In this document: piece by piece, positions 36,302 to 44,325 of the stretch | Layout: each line of letters starts with the position of its first letter | How positions within the stretch are numbered: the stretch's first letter is position 1 | Notes under the pieces: model-generated | Databases searched by the model: none | Seen by the model: only the letters and a program-made list of their open reading frames with translations | What the model was told of the DNA's origin: nothing | Position numbers and translations under genes: made by a program | Source: Actinomycetospora succinea | Lineage (GTDB): Bacteria; Actinomycetota; Actinomycetes; Mycobacteriales; Pseudonocardiaceae | Direction: 5' to 3' | DNA length: 64,000 bases | Assembly (NCBI RefSeq): GCF_004363095.1 | Contig: NZ_SNYO01000002.1 | Span: 310,001 to 374,000 of the forward strand

Positions 36302-37313
36302 CTCCCGGCGTCACGCCGCCCTCGCCGTCGCGGCGGGTGCCGTGGGGCTCGCCCTCGCGCTCGCGGTGCCGGCCGGGGCGTCGACCGACCCGCCGCGCAC
36401 CGAGAGCTGGTCGCCCGAGCTCGCGATCGACGGCGGCGACGACCGCGGCGTCGTCCTCGACGGCGGCGCGATCCGGCTCGACGACTCCGGTGGCCGCGAC
36501 GGCGAGCTGGTGCTCGCGCCGCGGCGGACCACGGGCGTCGTCGACTCGGTCACCGGCGTCCCCACCGCCGACGTCCCCTCCGGCGGCTCGCTCGTCGTCG
36601 AGGCGCGCGGCCTGCGCGGCGACGGCACCTGGGGCTCCTGGGTGACCGTGCCGAGCGACGGCGCCGCCCGCCTCGGCGGCCCGAGCACCGAGCTCTCCGT
36701 CCGCGTGCTCCTGCGCCGTGCCGACGGGGGCGCGAGCCCGGTCCTGCGCGCGCTGTGGCTGAGCACGACCGCGGTCCCGGCCCCGGTGACCACCGAGACG
36801 CGCACCGAGACGCGGACGAAGACGGTGACGCCGGACCCGACGACCACGACGACGTCGGCGGAGCCCACGACGACCACCACGACGGCCGAGCCGACCACGA
36901 CCACCACGGCGGCGGAGCCCACGACGACCACCACCACGCCGCGGCCGACGACCACCACGACCGTCGAGCCGACCACCACCACGACGGCGGAGCCGACGAC
37001 CACCACGGCCGAGCCCACGACGACGACCACCACGGTCGCGCCGACCACGACGACGACGCGCGAGCACCCGCGGCCGACGCGGCCCTCGCGCCCGGCCCAG
37101 CCGCCGGCCGACGAGACCTCCACGACGACGAGCACCACCACGACCACCACGACCACGCCGCCCGTGGTGCCCCCGCCCGGCCTGCTGCCCGGGCTCCCGG
37201 GCCTGCCCGCGCCGCTGCCGGTGCCGCTCCCGGCCGCGACGCCGGTGGCCGACGCCGCCGCGGGCCCGTCGTGGGGCCAGGGCCTGCTCGACTGGCTCGA
37301 GCGCGCCTTCTAG
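36285..37313 (+). CDS. Secreted protein, tandem paralogue 2, with long Thr-rich stalk
   Basis: 342 residues from ATG 36285 behind GGTGGAGG, overlapping the previous gene by 17 bp in another frame. Signal peptide, then a domain ESWSPELAIDGGDDRGVV ... VVEARGLRGDGTWGSWVTVP that duplicates the first domain of the upstream protein. Residues about 185-280 are a low-complexity (TTTTTAEP)n region, probably a glycosylated stalk, followed by a Pro-rich segment and an amphipathic end WGQGLLDWLERAF. No sortase motif. Probably cell-surface associated. The stop shares CTAG with the convergent gene. Confidence 0.8.
   Translation: MSRPADSRRHAALAVAAGAVGLALALAVPAGASTDPPRTESWSPELAIDGGDDRGVVLDGGAIRLDDSGGRDGELVLAPRRTTGVVDSVTGVPTADVPSGGSLVVEARGLRGDGTWGSWVTVPSDGAARLGGPSTELSVRVLLRRADGGASPVLRALWLSTTAVPAPVTTETRTETRTKTVTPDPTTTTTSAEPTTTTTTAEPTTTTTAAEPTTTTTTPRPTTTTTVEPTTTTTAEPTTTTAEPTTTTTTVAPTTTTTREHPRPTRPSRPAQPPADETSTTTSTTTTTTTTPPVVPPPGLLPGLPGLPAPLPVPLPAATPVADAAAGPSWGQGLLDWLERAF
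36838..37070 (+). repeat. Coding repeats for a Thr/Glu/Pro stalk
   Basis: Degenerate ACGACC/ACCACG triplet runs interrupted by GCGGAGCCC-like blocks encode repeated TTTTT-AEP units. Unequal recombination could vary the number of units between strains. Confidence 0.8.
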
Positions 37314-37813
37314 GACCCGGGCACACCCACCGCGTCGGCGGTGAGCACTCCGTCGGCGTCGGGCACGCCGAGCACGCTGACTCGGGTGCCGCGGACGAGG
37401 CCGGTCACCGGCCCGGGGCGTTGCTGCTGATCGACCACGCGGGTGGCGGGCGAGGTCCGCACGGGCACGAGACGCCCCTCCGGGGTGCGCACGGCGATCA
37501 GCCCGTCGGCGGTGCTCTCGAGCGTGCCGACGAGCGGGACCCCGGTGCCCGGGGGCGGCGCGCAGGTGCGGCACCCGACGGCGAGGTAGCGGTCGGCGAT
37601 CACACCCCCGAGCACGCCGAGCACGAAGACGGTCAGCAGCGCCAGCGCCGTCACCCAGCGCCGCGGGCGCGGACGCTCCCGGTCCGTCGGCGGCTCGTCC
37701 GGTGGTGGCGGCTCGCCGGGGTCGGTCGCGTACTCGCGGGCCCGGTAGTACTCGTCCTCCCAGTCGTCGCTGCGGTCGTACTCGCGGTGGCCCTCGTCGT
37801 CGCGGTAGGTCAC
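37310..37813 (-). CDS. Single-pass membrane protein of unknown function
   Basis: 167 residues from GTG 37813, which overlaps the adaptor gene stop (GTGA), so the two are coupled. An acidic, Tyr-rich cytoplasmic N-terminus (DDWEDEYYRAREY), a Pro-rich stretch, one membrane helix (WVTALALLTVFVLGVLGGVI), two close cysteines (VGCRTCAPPPG) and a small extracytoplasmic beta domain of 80 residues (LVGTLESTADGLIAVRTPEG ... VSVLGVPDADGVLTADAVGV) that looks OB-like. I do not recognise a family. Its coupling to the HlyD-like gene suggests a shared envelope role. Confidence 0.75.
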   Translation of the reverse strand: MTYRDDEGHREYDRSDDWEDEYYRAREYATDPGEPPPPDEPPTDRERPRPRRWVTALALLTVFVLGVLGGVIADRYLAVGCRTCAPPPGTGVPLVGTLESTADGLIAVRTPEGRLVPVRTSPATRVVDQQQRPGPVTGLVRGTRVSVLGVPDADGVLTADAVGVPGS

Positions 37814-38862
37814 GGCCGCGATCCCGTGTCACGGGGCACGAGGACCCGGTCGCCCTCCCGCAGCCCGGCGCGGATCTCGACCGACGTGGCGTCGGCGATG
37901 CCGGTGGTGACCGTGAGGACGCGGTTCGGGCCGCGGCCGTCGGGCGGGGGCACGAGCACCGTCGCGCGGTCCGGGGAGACGCGCCGCACCGCGGCCGGCG
38001 GCACGACGAGGACCCCGACCGCGCGGTCGACGACGACCCGCACGTCGGCGGCCTGGCCCACCCGCAGCGTCGGCGGGGGCAACGGGGAGGCGACGCTGAC
38101 GCCGTAGGCGCCGTCCGGGCCCGGCGCGGGCTCGACGCCCACGACCTCGCCGAGCACCGGGTCGCCGACCCCGTCGACGACCGCCGACGCCGACTGGCCC
38201 GGCAGCACCCGGGGGACGTCGCGCGGCGGCACGGCCGCGCGGACGACGAGCGTGGCGAGGTCCGCGAGGCGCACGAACGGCCGGCGGCTCGGGGCGTCGT
38301 CCGGGGTGGGCGCGCCGGCGTCCACGCGGTCGCCGACCTGCCCGGCCACCGCCGTCACCGTGCCCCCGCGCGGGGCCCGCAGCACCGTGCCCTCGAGCTG
38401 GCGGTTGGCCTCGGCGAGCTCCGCGCGGTCGCGCGCGGCCGCCGCCTCGAACCGCCCGACGGCCACGAGGTCGACGGGGACGGCGCTGCGGGCGGCCGTG
38501 ATGTCGCGGGTGTCGGCGGCGAGCGCGGTCTGGGCGGCGGCGATGCGCGCGCGGGCGGGGGCGTCGTCGAGGGTGGCCAGCACCTCGCCGGGGGCGACCG
38601 TCGCGCCGGGCGCGACCGGGATGGTCGTCACGACCCCGCTGACCACGAACGACACGTCCGCCTCGCCGCCGCTGCGGACCGACCCGGGGGCGCGGACCTC
38701 GGTGACGACGTCGGCGCGCACCACGGGCACCACGGTCGCCGTCCGGCCGGGCAGGAGCTGGGGCTCGCGGAGCAGGACCACCGTCCCCGCGCCGCCGGCG
38801 AGCAGGACCACCACCAGCACCGTCGGCAGCAGCCAGCCCAGGCGGCGCCGACCGGTGGACAT
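37810..38862 (-). CDS. HlyD/RND-type efflux adaptor-like protein
   Basis: 350 residues. An N-terminal membrane helix (LLPTVLVVVLLAGGAGTVVLL), then the two lipoyl half-motifs separated by a short helical hairpin: VVSGVVTTIPVAPGATVAPG and EGTVLRAPRGGTVTAVAGQV. The barrel region ends VRVVVDRAVGVLVVPPAAVR. In Gram-positives such MFP proteins couple to ABC permeases (MacA-like), but no ABC or permease gene is adjacent, only the small coupled membrane protein. Function as transporter subunit or peptidoglycan-binding sensor is open. Confidence 0.85.
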   Translation of the reverse strand: MSTGRRRLGWLLPTVLVVVLLAGGAGTVVLLREPQLLPGRTATVVPVVRADVVTEVRAPGSVRSGGEADVSFVVSGVVTTIPVAPGATVAPGEVLATLDDAPARARIAAAQTALAADTRDITAARSAVPVDLVAVGRFEAAAARDRAELAEANRQLEGTVLRAPRGGTVTAVAGQVGDRVDAGAPTPDDAPSRRPFVRLADLATLVVRAAVPPRDVPRVLPGQSASAVVDGVGDPVLGEVVGVEPAPGPDGAYGVSVASPLPPPTLRVGQAADVRVVVDRAVGVLVVPPAAVRRVSPDRATVLVPPPDGRGPNRVLTVTTGIADATSVEIRAGLREGDRVLVPRDTGSRP

Positions 38863-38939
38863 GGTGTCCGACCGTAATGCGGGGTGATGCCCGGTCCGGG
38901 GAGGAGCGCGCCCGGCGTGTCACCCGTCCGAGCGAGGGA

Positions 38940-39560
38940 TCAGTCCGCGACCGCGACGAGGTGCCCGACGGCGTCGCCCTCGCGCGTGAGACGCAGCAGC
39001 TCGGCGGCGAGGTCGGCGCGGGCGACGCGGTGGCCTCCCGCGAGGTGGCGGTCGAGGGCACGGCGGTAGCTCCCGGTGCGCGGCCCGTCGGTGAGCTGGG
39101 GCGGGCGCACGATCGTCCAGTCGCGGTCGCTCGCGCGCACGATCTCCTCCATGCGGGCCATGTCCGCGTAGGGGTGGCGGAACACCCGCTGCAGGATCGG
39201 CTTGACCAGCCAGCGCACCGCGAGGTCGTCGCCCTCGCCGGGCAGCCCGGCGGCGCTGACCACGACGAGCCGGCGCACCTGCGTCCGCTCCATGGCCGCG
39301 AGGACCGCGGACACCCCGTCGGTGCACACCGTCGTCGGCCCGCGGCCCCGCCCGCCCAGAGCGGAGATCACCGCGTCGGCGCCGCGCACCGCCTCCTCGA
39401 GAGCATCGGCGTCGTCGAACCCGGCGCGCACGACCATCGCCCCCGCCGGGACGTCCGATCCCGCGCGGGCCACGGCGACGACCTCGTGCCCCTCCGCGAC
39501 CGCCTGCGTCACGACCTCGCGCCCGGTCCGGCCGGACGCCCCCAGCACCACGATCCGCAC
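38940..39560 (-). CDS. NAD(P)-binding atypical SDR (NmrA/YwnB-like)
   Basis: 206 residues from GTG 39560 behind AGGAGGGG. The Rossmann start is VRIVVLGASGRTGREVVTQA, followed by EVVAVARAGSDVP, ADAVISALGGRG, and the SDR-like RRLVVVSAAGLPG and WTIVRPPQLTDGP. It resembles NAD(P)-dependent epimerase or flavin-reductase-like BLVRB proteins. It is divergent from the TetR gene at 39606 with a palindromic operator between, so it is probably that regulator's target. Confidence 0.9.
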   Translation of the reverse strand: MRIVVLGASGRTGREVVTQAVAEGHEVVAVARAGSDVPAGAMVVRAGFDDADALEEAVRGADAVISALGGRGRGPTTVCTDGVSAVLAAMERTQVRRLVVVSAAGLPGEGDDLAVRWLVKPILQRVFRHPYADMARMEEIVRASDRDWTIVRPPQLTDGPRTGSYRRALDRHLAGGHRVARADLAAELLRLTREGDAVGHLVAVAD

Positions 39561-39571
39561 GACCCCTCCTG

Positions 39572-39589
39572 GGTGAGTGAGCACTCACC
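39572..39589. promoter_or_regulatory. TetR-type operator between SDR and tetR
   Basis: GGTGAGTGA-GCACTCACC, with 8 of 9 bases matching in each arm, in the 45-bp divergent gap. This TGAGTG..CACTCA form is typical of TetR operators in actinobacteria and here would control both genes. Confidence 0.75.
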
Positions 39590-39605
39590 AACCTAGGATG
39601 ACCGC

Positions 39606-40208
39606 GTGCCCCGCAGCGCGTCAAGCCGGTCCACGCGCGACCGCATGCTCGACGCCGCCCTCACCGTCATGCGCGACCACGGGGTCGCGCGCGCGACGAC
39701 GAAGGAGATCGCCCGCGAGGCCGGCTTCTCCGAGGCCGCGCTGTACAAGCACTTCGACGACAAGACGGCACTCTTCGTCGCCGTCCTCGTCGAGCGGGTG
39801 CCCTCGCGGCTCACCGACGTCCTCGACGGCCTCCCGGCGCGCGTCGGCACGACGGGGGTGGAGGAGCTGCTCGTCGAGGTGGCCACCGAGGCGATCGCGT
39901 TCTACCGCGAGACCTTCCCGATGGGCGCCTCGCTGTTCTCGGAGCCGGCGATCCTCGCGGCCCACCGCGCCGCGCTCGCGCGGCTCGGCACCGGACCGCA
40001 CGTCGCCGTCGACGGCCTGGCGTCCTTCCTCGCCGCCGAGGCCCGCGCGGGCCGCGTGGACGCGGCGGTCGACCCGCGGGCGTCGGCCCTGCTCCTGCTC
40101 GGGGCGTGCCAGATGACGGCGTTCCTCGCCGCCTTCGGCGACACCGACGAGGCCGCGACGGGCGACGGCCTCGCCCGCGCCGCCGTCCGCGGGCTGCTCC
40201 CCCGCTGA
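39606..40208 (+). CDS. TetR-family repressor
   Basis: 200 residues from GTG 39606. HTH region ARATTKEIAREAGFSEAALY followed by KHFDDKTALFVAVLVERV. The C-terminal domain is helical, with FYRETFPMGASLFSEPAILA in the pocket region. It sits divergently to the NAD(P)-binding gene and probably represses it and itself through the palindrome at 39572. moaA follows 161 bp downstream on the same strand. Confidence 0.93.
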   Translation: MPRSASSRSTRDRMLDAALTVMRDHGVARATTKEIAREAGFSEAALYKHFDDKTALFVAVLVERVPSRLTDVLDGLPARVGTTGVEELLVEVATEAIAFYRETFPMGASLFSEPAILAAHRAALARLGTGPHVAVDGLASFLAAEARAGRVDAAVDPRASALLLLGACQMTAFLAAFGDTDEAATGDGLARAAVRGLLPR

Positions 40209-40369
40209 GCCCCGATCTCCGCGACCCCTCCGATCGGACTGTTTCCCCGCATCGCCCCCCGCAGCTGCGATCATCTTCGCCCGGCGATCACCGCATCTGC
40301 GGAGGAGTGCCTCCGACCTGCGGAGACTCTGCTCACCGCACCCTCGCGACGCGGTTAGGGTGGAACGCG

Positions 40370-41458
40370 ATGACCGCCCTCGACCTCGGTGTGCCGGCCG
40401 TCCCCGGAGCCGCCACCGCCACCACGGACACCAGCGGACGCCCCGCCGACGCGCGCCTGGTCGACTCCTGGGGGCGCGTCGCGACCGACCTGCGGGTGTC
40501 GCTCACCGACCGCTGCAACCTGCGCTGCACCTACTGCATGCCCGCCGAGGGCCTGGAGTGGATGCCGACCGACCAGGCGCTCACCGACGACGAGATCGTG
40601 CGCCTGGTGCGCATCGCCGTCGAGCAGCTGGGCGTGCAGGAGATCCGCTTCACCGGCGGCGAGCCGCTGCTGCGCAAGGGCCTCGAGGACATCGTCGCGG
40701 CCACCGCCGCGCTGGCCCCGCGCCCCGAGATGTCGGTGACCACCAACGCGCTCGGCCTCACGCGCCGCGCCGCGGGCCTCGCCGCCGCGGGCCTGGACCG
40801 CGTCAACGTCTCCCTCGACACGCTGCGCCGCGACCGGTTCGCCGAGATCACCCGGCGCGACCGGCTCGACGACGTCCTCACCGGCCTGCGCGCCGCCCGC
40901 GAGCACGGGCTCGACCCGATCAAGATCAATACGGTGCTCATGCCCGGGCTCAACGACGACGAGGCGCCCGACCTGCTGGCCTGGGCCCTCGAGGAGCGCT
41001 ACGAGCTGCGCATCATCGAGCAGATGCCGCTCGACGCCGGCCACTCCTGGCAGCGCGACCGCATGATCACCGCCGAGCAGGTGCTCGCGGCGCTGCGCAC
41101 CCGCTTCACGCTCACCGAGGACTCCGCCGAGCGCGGCGGCGCCCCCGCCGAGCGGTTCCTCGTCGACGGCTGGACCGGCCACGACGGCGGGCCGGCGAAG
41201 GTCGGCGTGATCGCCTCGGTGACCCGCCCGTTCTGCGGCAACTGCGACCGCACGCGCCTCACCGCCGACGGGCAGGTGCGCAACTGCCTGTTCGCCCGCT
41301 CGGAGAACGACCTGCGCGGCCTGCTGCGCGGCGGCGGCACCGACCACGAGATCGCCGACGCCTGGCGCGTGGCGATGTGGGGCAAGAAGCCGGGCCACGG
41401 CATCGACGACCCCGGGTTCCTGCAGCCCGACCGGCCCATGAGCGCGATCGGAGGATGA
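40370..41458 (+). CDS. moaA: GTP 3',8-cyclase MoaA (molybdenum cofactor synthesis)
   Basis: 362 residues from ATG 40370. Radical-SAM cluster motif at C49-x3-C53-x2-C56 (DRCNLRCTYCMP), IRFTGGEPLLRKG for SAM binding, and the second 4Fe-4S cluster motif FCGNCDRTRLTADGQVRNCL near the C-terminus. The end is GG, as the active enzyme requires. It converts GTP to 3',8-cyclo-H2GTP, the first step to molybdopterin. A TAGGGT -10-like element lies about 15 bp before the start. It overlaps the MoaD-like gene and, together with the mod and cox operons, forms a molybdenum-related neighbourhood. Confidence 0.96.
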   Translation: MTALDLGVPAVPGAATATTDTSGRPADARLVDSWGRVATDLRVSLTDRCNLRCTYCMPAEGLEWMPTDQALTDDEIVRLVRIAVEQLGVQEIRFTGGEPLLRKGLEDIVAATAALAPRPEMSVTTNALGLTRRAAGLAAAGLDRVNVSLDTLRRDRFAEITRRDRLDDVLTGLRAAREHGLDPIKINTVLMPGLNDDEAPDLLAWALEERYELRIIEQMPLDAGHSWQRDRMITAEQVLAALRTRFTLTEDSAERGGAPAERFLVDGWTGHDGGPAKVGVIASVTRPFCGNCDRTRLTADGQVRNCLFARSENDLRGLLRGGGTDHEIADAWRVAMWGKKPGHGIDDPGFLQPDRPMSAIGG

Positions 41459-41742
41459 TGGGCACGACGACCGACGTCCGCGTCTCCACCGTCACGGTGA
41501 CGGTGCGCTACTTCGCCGGCGCGAAGGCCGCCGCCGGCACCCGCAGCGAGCCCGTCGAGATCCCCGCCGGCGCCACCGTCGCCGACCTCGTGACGGCGCT
41601 CGCCGCCGACCACGGCGAGGCGCTGGCCCGCGTGCTCGGCGCCGCGAGCTTCCTGCTCGACGAGACCGCGGTGCACGACCGCACGACCGTCCTCCCGCAC
41701 GGCGCGACGTTCGACGTCCTCCCGCCGTTCGCGGGCGGCTGA
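41458..41742 (+). CDS. moaD: MoaD/ThiS-family sulfur carrier
   Basis: 94 residues from ATG 41458 (ATG 41455 is an alternative; both follow GGAGG). A ubiquitin-like beta-grasp: VRYFAGAKAAAGTRSEPVEI, ATVADLVTALAADHGEALAR, and the terminal PPFAGG with the di-glycine that is thiocarboxylated. As the small subunit of molybdopterin synthase it carries sulfur to the pterin. It overlaps the moaA stop. MoaE is not in the window. Confidence 0.93.
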   Translation: MGTTTDVRVSTVTVTVRYFAGAKAAAGTRSEPVEIPAGATVADLVTALAADHGEALARVLGAASFLLDETAVHDRTTVLPHGATFDVLPPFAGG

Positions 41743-41780
41743 GCCGCCACGCCCGACCCCGGGCCGGTGTTCTGGTGGGT

Positions 41781-42257
41781 ATGAGCGTCGTCCACGAGAC
41801 CCGGATCGGTCCCCTGCACCTCGAGGCGTCCGAGCACGGTCTGACCCTGCTCGGCTTCTCCCCCGTCGACGGTGACGTCGCGCGCGGCGCGGCCGCCGAG
41901 GAGATCCTCGACCTCGCCCGCCGCGAGATTGACGAGTACCTCGACGGCACGCTGCGCGAGTTCACCGTGCCCGTCGACCTGTCCGCCCACCCGGCCTGGG
42001 ACCGCCGCGTCCTGACCGAGCTCCGGTCGGTCGGCTACGGCGACACCGTCAGCTACGGCGAGCTGGCCGCCGCGACCGGGCTCGCCGCCGGCGAGGCCCG
42101 CCGCGTCGGCGGGGCCATGGCCCGCAACCCCGTGGCGATCGTCGTCCCGTGCCACCGGGTCGTCGGCGCCGACGGCAGCCTCACCGGCTACGCGGGCGGG
42201 CTGGAGCGCAAGCGCGCCCTCCTGGACCTCGAGTGCGCCGACCAGGTCCTGTTCTGA
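41781..42257 (+). CDS. ogt: Methylated-DNA--protein-cysteine methyltransferase
   Basis: 158 residues from ATG 41781. The active-site motif is VVPCHRVVGADGSLTGYAGG with acceptor Cys124, and the DNA-binding helix precedes it (YGDTVSYGELAAATGL ... RRVGGAMARNPVAI). There is no Ada N-terminal domain, so this is the Ogt/AGT type. It repairs O6-alkylguanine by suicide alkyl transfer. The alkA gene for base excision lies 2 kb away on the opposite strand. Confidence 0.95.
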   Translation: MSVVHETRIGPLHLEASEHGLTLLGFSPVDGDVARGAAAEEILDLARREIDEYLDGTLREFTVPVDLSAHPAWDRRVLTELRSVGYGDTVSYGELAAATGLAAGEARRVGGAMARNPVAIVVPCHRVVGADGSLTGYAGGLERKRALLDLECADQVLF

Positions 42258-42355
42258 TCCGGCCCTGACTCACGGCTCACACCGGCGAGCCGGCCTCCCG
42301 ATCACCGGGTAGTCGTTGCGCAAGCGAACGATCACCGGCGATCGAGGAGGTCGGC

Positions 42356-43855
42356 ATGCCGCGCGCGGACGTCGAGATCCACCTGCAGGCGTTCTCCACC
42401 CACCGCGACGACGTGGCCCTCGTGCACCGCGACCGGCGCCTGACCTTCGGCGAGCTGGTCGACGCCGTGCACCGGACCGCCCGCGTCCTGGCCCACCGGG
42501 GCCTGGGGCCCGGCGACCTCGCGGTGATCATCGGCGGCAACGAGCCCGAGGTCATCGTCGCCCGCTACGCCGCGAACCTCCTCGGCGCGGGCGTCACCCA
42601 GCCCTACGCGGGCCTGGCCGACAGCGCCCGCGGCCGGATCGTCGACGACGTCGAGGCGGCGCTGGTGCTCGTCGCCCCCGGTCACGCCGACGAGGCCGAC
42701 GCGGTCCTCGCGCACGCCCGGCCGGTGCCCGTCGTCGTGGTCGACGACGCCCTCGTCGCCGGCGTCGACGCGAGCCCCGTCGCGTGCGCGGCGCGGCCGG
42801 AGGACGTCGAGCAGATCCGCCACACGGGCGGCACGACCGGCCACCCCAAGGGCATCACCTACACGTTCGGCCACCACCTGCGGATGCTCGAGAGCGCCGG
42901 GAGCATCCTCGGCGGCGACGACGCCCCCGGCGCCCAGCTGGTGTGCACGACGATCGCGCACGCCGCGGGCGGCATCGCCGACCGCACCCTCGCCGGTGGC
43001 GGCCGCGTCGTCCTGCTCGACGGCTTCGAGCCCGGCGAGGTCCTCGCGACGATCGAGCGCGAGCGGATCACCGACCTGTGGCTGCTCCCGCCGCTGCTGC
43101 ACCGGCTGCTCGACCACGTCGATCCCTCTGGCCGCGACCTCGACGCGCGCGACCTGACGAGCCTGCGCACCGTCGTCTACGGCGGCGCGCCCGCGGTCCC
43201 CGCGCGCATCGCCGAGGCCGTCCGCCGGATCGGGCGGGTGTTCGTCCAGTTCTACGGCCAGACCGAGGCGGGCGGCGTCAGCATCCTGTCCCGCGAGGAG
43301 CACGACGACCCGGCGCTGCTGGAGACCGTCGGGAGGGTGCTGCCCACCACCGAGCTGGCGGTCTGCGACGAGCACGGCGCGCGTGTCCCCGAGGGCGCCA
43401 CCGGCGAGCTGTGGGCGCGGACCGGCATGGCGATGGACCGCTACTGGAAGCAGCCCGAGCTCACCGCCCGCACGATCACCGCGGACGGCTGGGTGCGCAC
43501 GGGCGACGTCGGGTTCCTCGACGAGCGCGGCTACCTGCACGTCGTCGACCGGCTCGGCGACGTCGTCGTCGTGGTGGGCGGGCACGTGCACACCTCCGAG
43601 GTGGAGAACGTGCTGGTCGACCACCCGGCGGTGCGCGAGGCGGCGGTGTTCGGCGCGCCGGACGCGGACGGGTCGGAGAGCGTGCGCGCGGCGGTGGTCG
43701 CCGACGGGGACGTCGACGCCGGCGAGCTGGCCGAGCACGTCGCCGAGCACCACGGCGCGATGGCGGCGCCGCGCGAGGTCACGGTGGTCGCCGAGATGCC
43801 GCTGACCGACACCGGCAAGGTCGACAAAAGGGCGCTGCGGGAGCGGGTGGGCTAG
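42356..43855 (+). CDS. Acyl-CoA synthetase (AMP-binding) of unknown substrate
   Basis: 499 residues from ATG 42356 behind GAGGAGG. Motifs: IRHTGGTTGHPKGITYTFGH (phosphate binding, with TGGTTG in place of SSGTTG), QFYGQTEAGGVSILS, RTGDVGFLDERGYLHVVDRL, and the catalytic lysine in LTDTGKVDKRALRE. The shorter length and QTEAGG motif resemble actinobacterial FadD-like ligases such as those in polyketide or sterol metabolism. The upstream gap contains two CGATCACCGG direct repeats that may be regulator sites. Tail-to-tail CTAG overlap with the next gene. Confidence 0.9.
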   Translation: MPRADVEIHLQAFSTHRDDVALVHRDRRLTFGELVDAVHRTARVLAHRGLGPGDLAVIIGGNEPEVIVARYAANLLGAGVTQPYAGLADSARGRIVDDVEAALVLVAPGHADEADAVLAHARPVPVVVVDDALVAGVDASPVACAARPEDVEQIRHTGGTTGHPKGITYTFGHHLRMLESAGSILGGDDAPGAQLVCTTIAHAAGGIADRTLAGGGRVVLLDGFEPGEVLATIERERITDLWLLPPLLHRLLDHVDPSGRDLDARDLTSLRTVVYGGAPAVPARIAEAVRRIGRVFVQFYGQTEAGGVSILSREEHDDPALLETVGRVLPTTELAVCDEHGARVPEGATGELWARTGMAMDRYWKQPELTARTITADGWVRTGDVGFLDERGYLHVVDRLGDVVVVVGGHVHTSEVENVLVDHPAVREAAVFGAPDADGSESVRAAVVADGDVDAGELAEHVAEHHGAMAAPREVTVVAEMPLTDTGKVDKRALRERVG

Positions 43856-44319
43856 ATGCTGCGGCGCAGGCCGGCGAGCTCCTCGAGCAGCTCGGCGACC
43901 TCGTCGACGTCCTCGACCTCGTAGGGCGAGCCGGGTCCCAGCTCCTCGCCGACACCCACGACGACGTCGGCGGACGTGCCGGTGACCGCGACGCCGACGG
44001 CGACGAGGGCGGTGGCGCCGACCTCGTCGCGCAGGGCGCCCAGGCCCTCCGGCGCGACGGCCCGCAGGCCGCCCTTGGCCCCCGACAGGAACATCAGCTC
44101 GGCGACCTCGTCCAGTGGCCGGTCGGAGACCACCGCGACCGTCGTGTCGGCCAGGGCCACGAGGACGTTGAGTGCCTCGGACGACACCTGCTCGGCCCGC
44201 GCCCCGGCGGGGTCACCCTCGTCCGGCGCGAGCGCCCCGTCGAAGGCGCAGGCCACGAGCAGCCTAGGCGTCTCCGCGACCCGGTCGAGCGCACCCCACA
44301 GCGGATCGTCGGTGTCCAC
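43852..44319 (-). CDS. OtsB-like (trehalose-phosphatase) N-terminal fragment protein
   Basis: 155 residues. The pattern LLVACAFDGALAPDEGDPAG ... ALNVLVALADTTVAVVSDRP resembles HAD motif I and the S/T motif region of trehalose-6-phosphatases, where DFDGTLAP is expected. Here the first aspartate of DxD is alanine and the threonine-leucine is alanine-leucine, so the catalytic nucleophile is lost (AFDGAL). The cap region is absent or reduced. It is likely a non-catalytic relative conserved in actinobacteria. GTG start, 6 bp after alkA's stop on the same strand. Confidence 0.7.
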   Translation of the reverse strand: MDTDDPLWGALDRVAETPRLLVACAFDGALAPDEGDPAGARAEQVSSEALNVLVALADTTVAVVSDRPLDEVAELMFLSGAKGGLRAVAPEGLGALRDEVGATALVAVGVAVTGTSADVVVGVGEELGPGSPYEVEDVDEVAELLEELAGLRRSI

Positions 44320-44325
44320 GGTCGA

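Noticed and set aside
36838-37070. Repeats that could suggest a CRISPR or minisatellite
   Set aside because: Units are irregular, have no constant spacers and are in frame as Thr-rich coding sequence.
40209-40369. Possible molybdenum cofactor riboswitch upstream of moaA
   Set aside because: I see CTGCGGAG repeats and a short CGGAG/CTCCG pairing but not the conserved core of the known Moco RNA motif.
42300-42340. Two CGATCACCGG direct repeats before the acyl-CoA ligase
   Set aside because: Suggestive of a regulator site but too short and common in composition to support as a feature.
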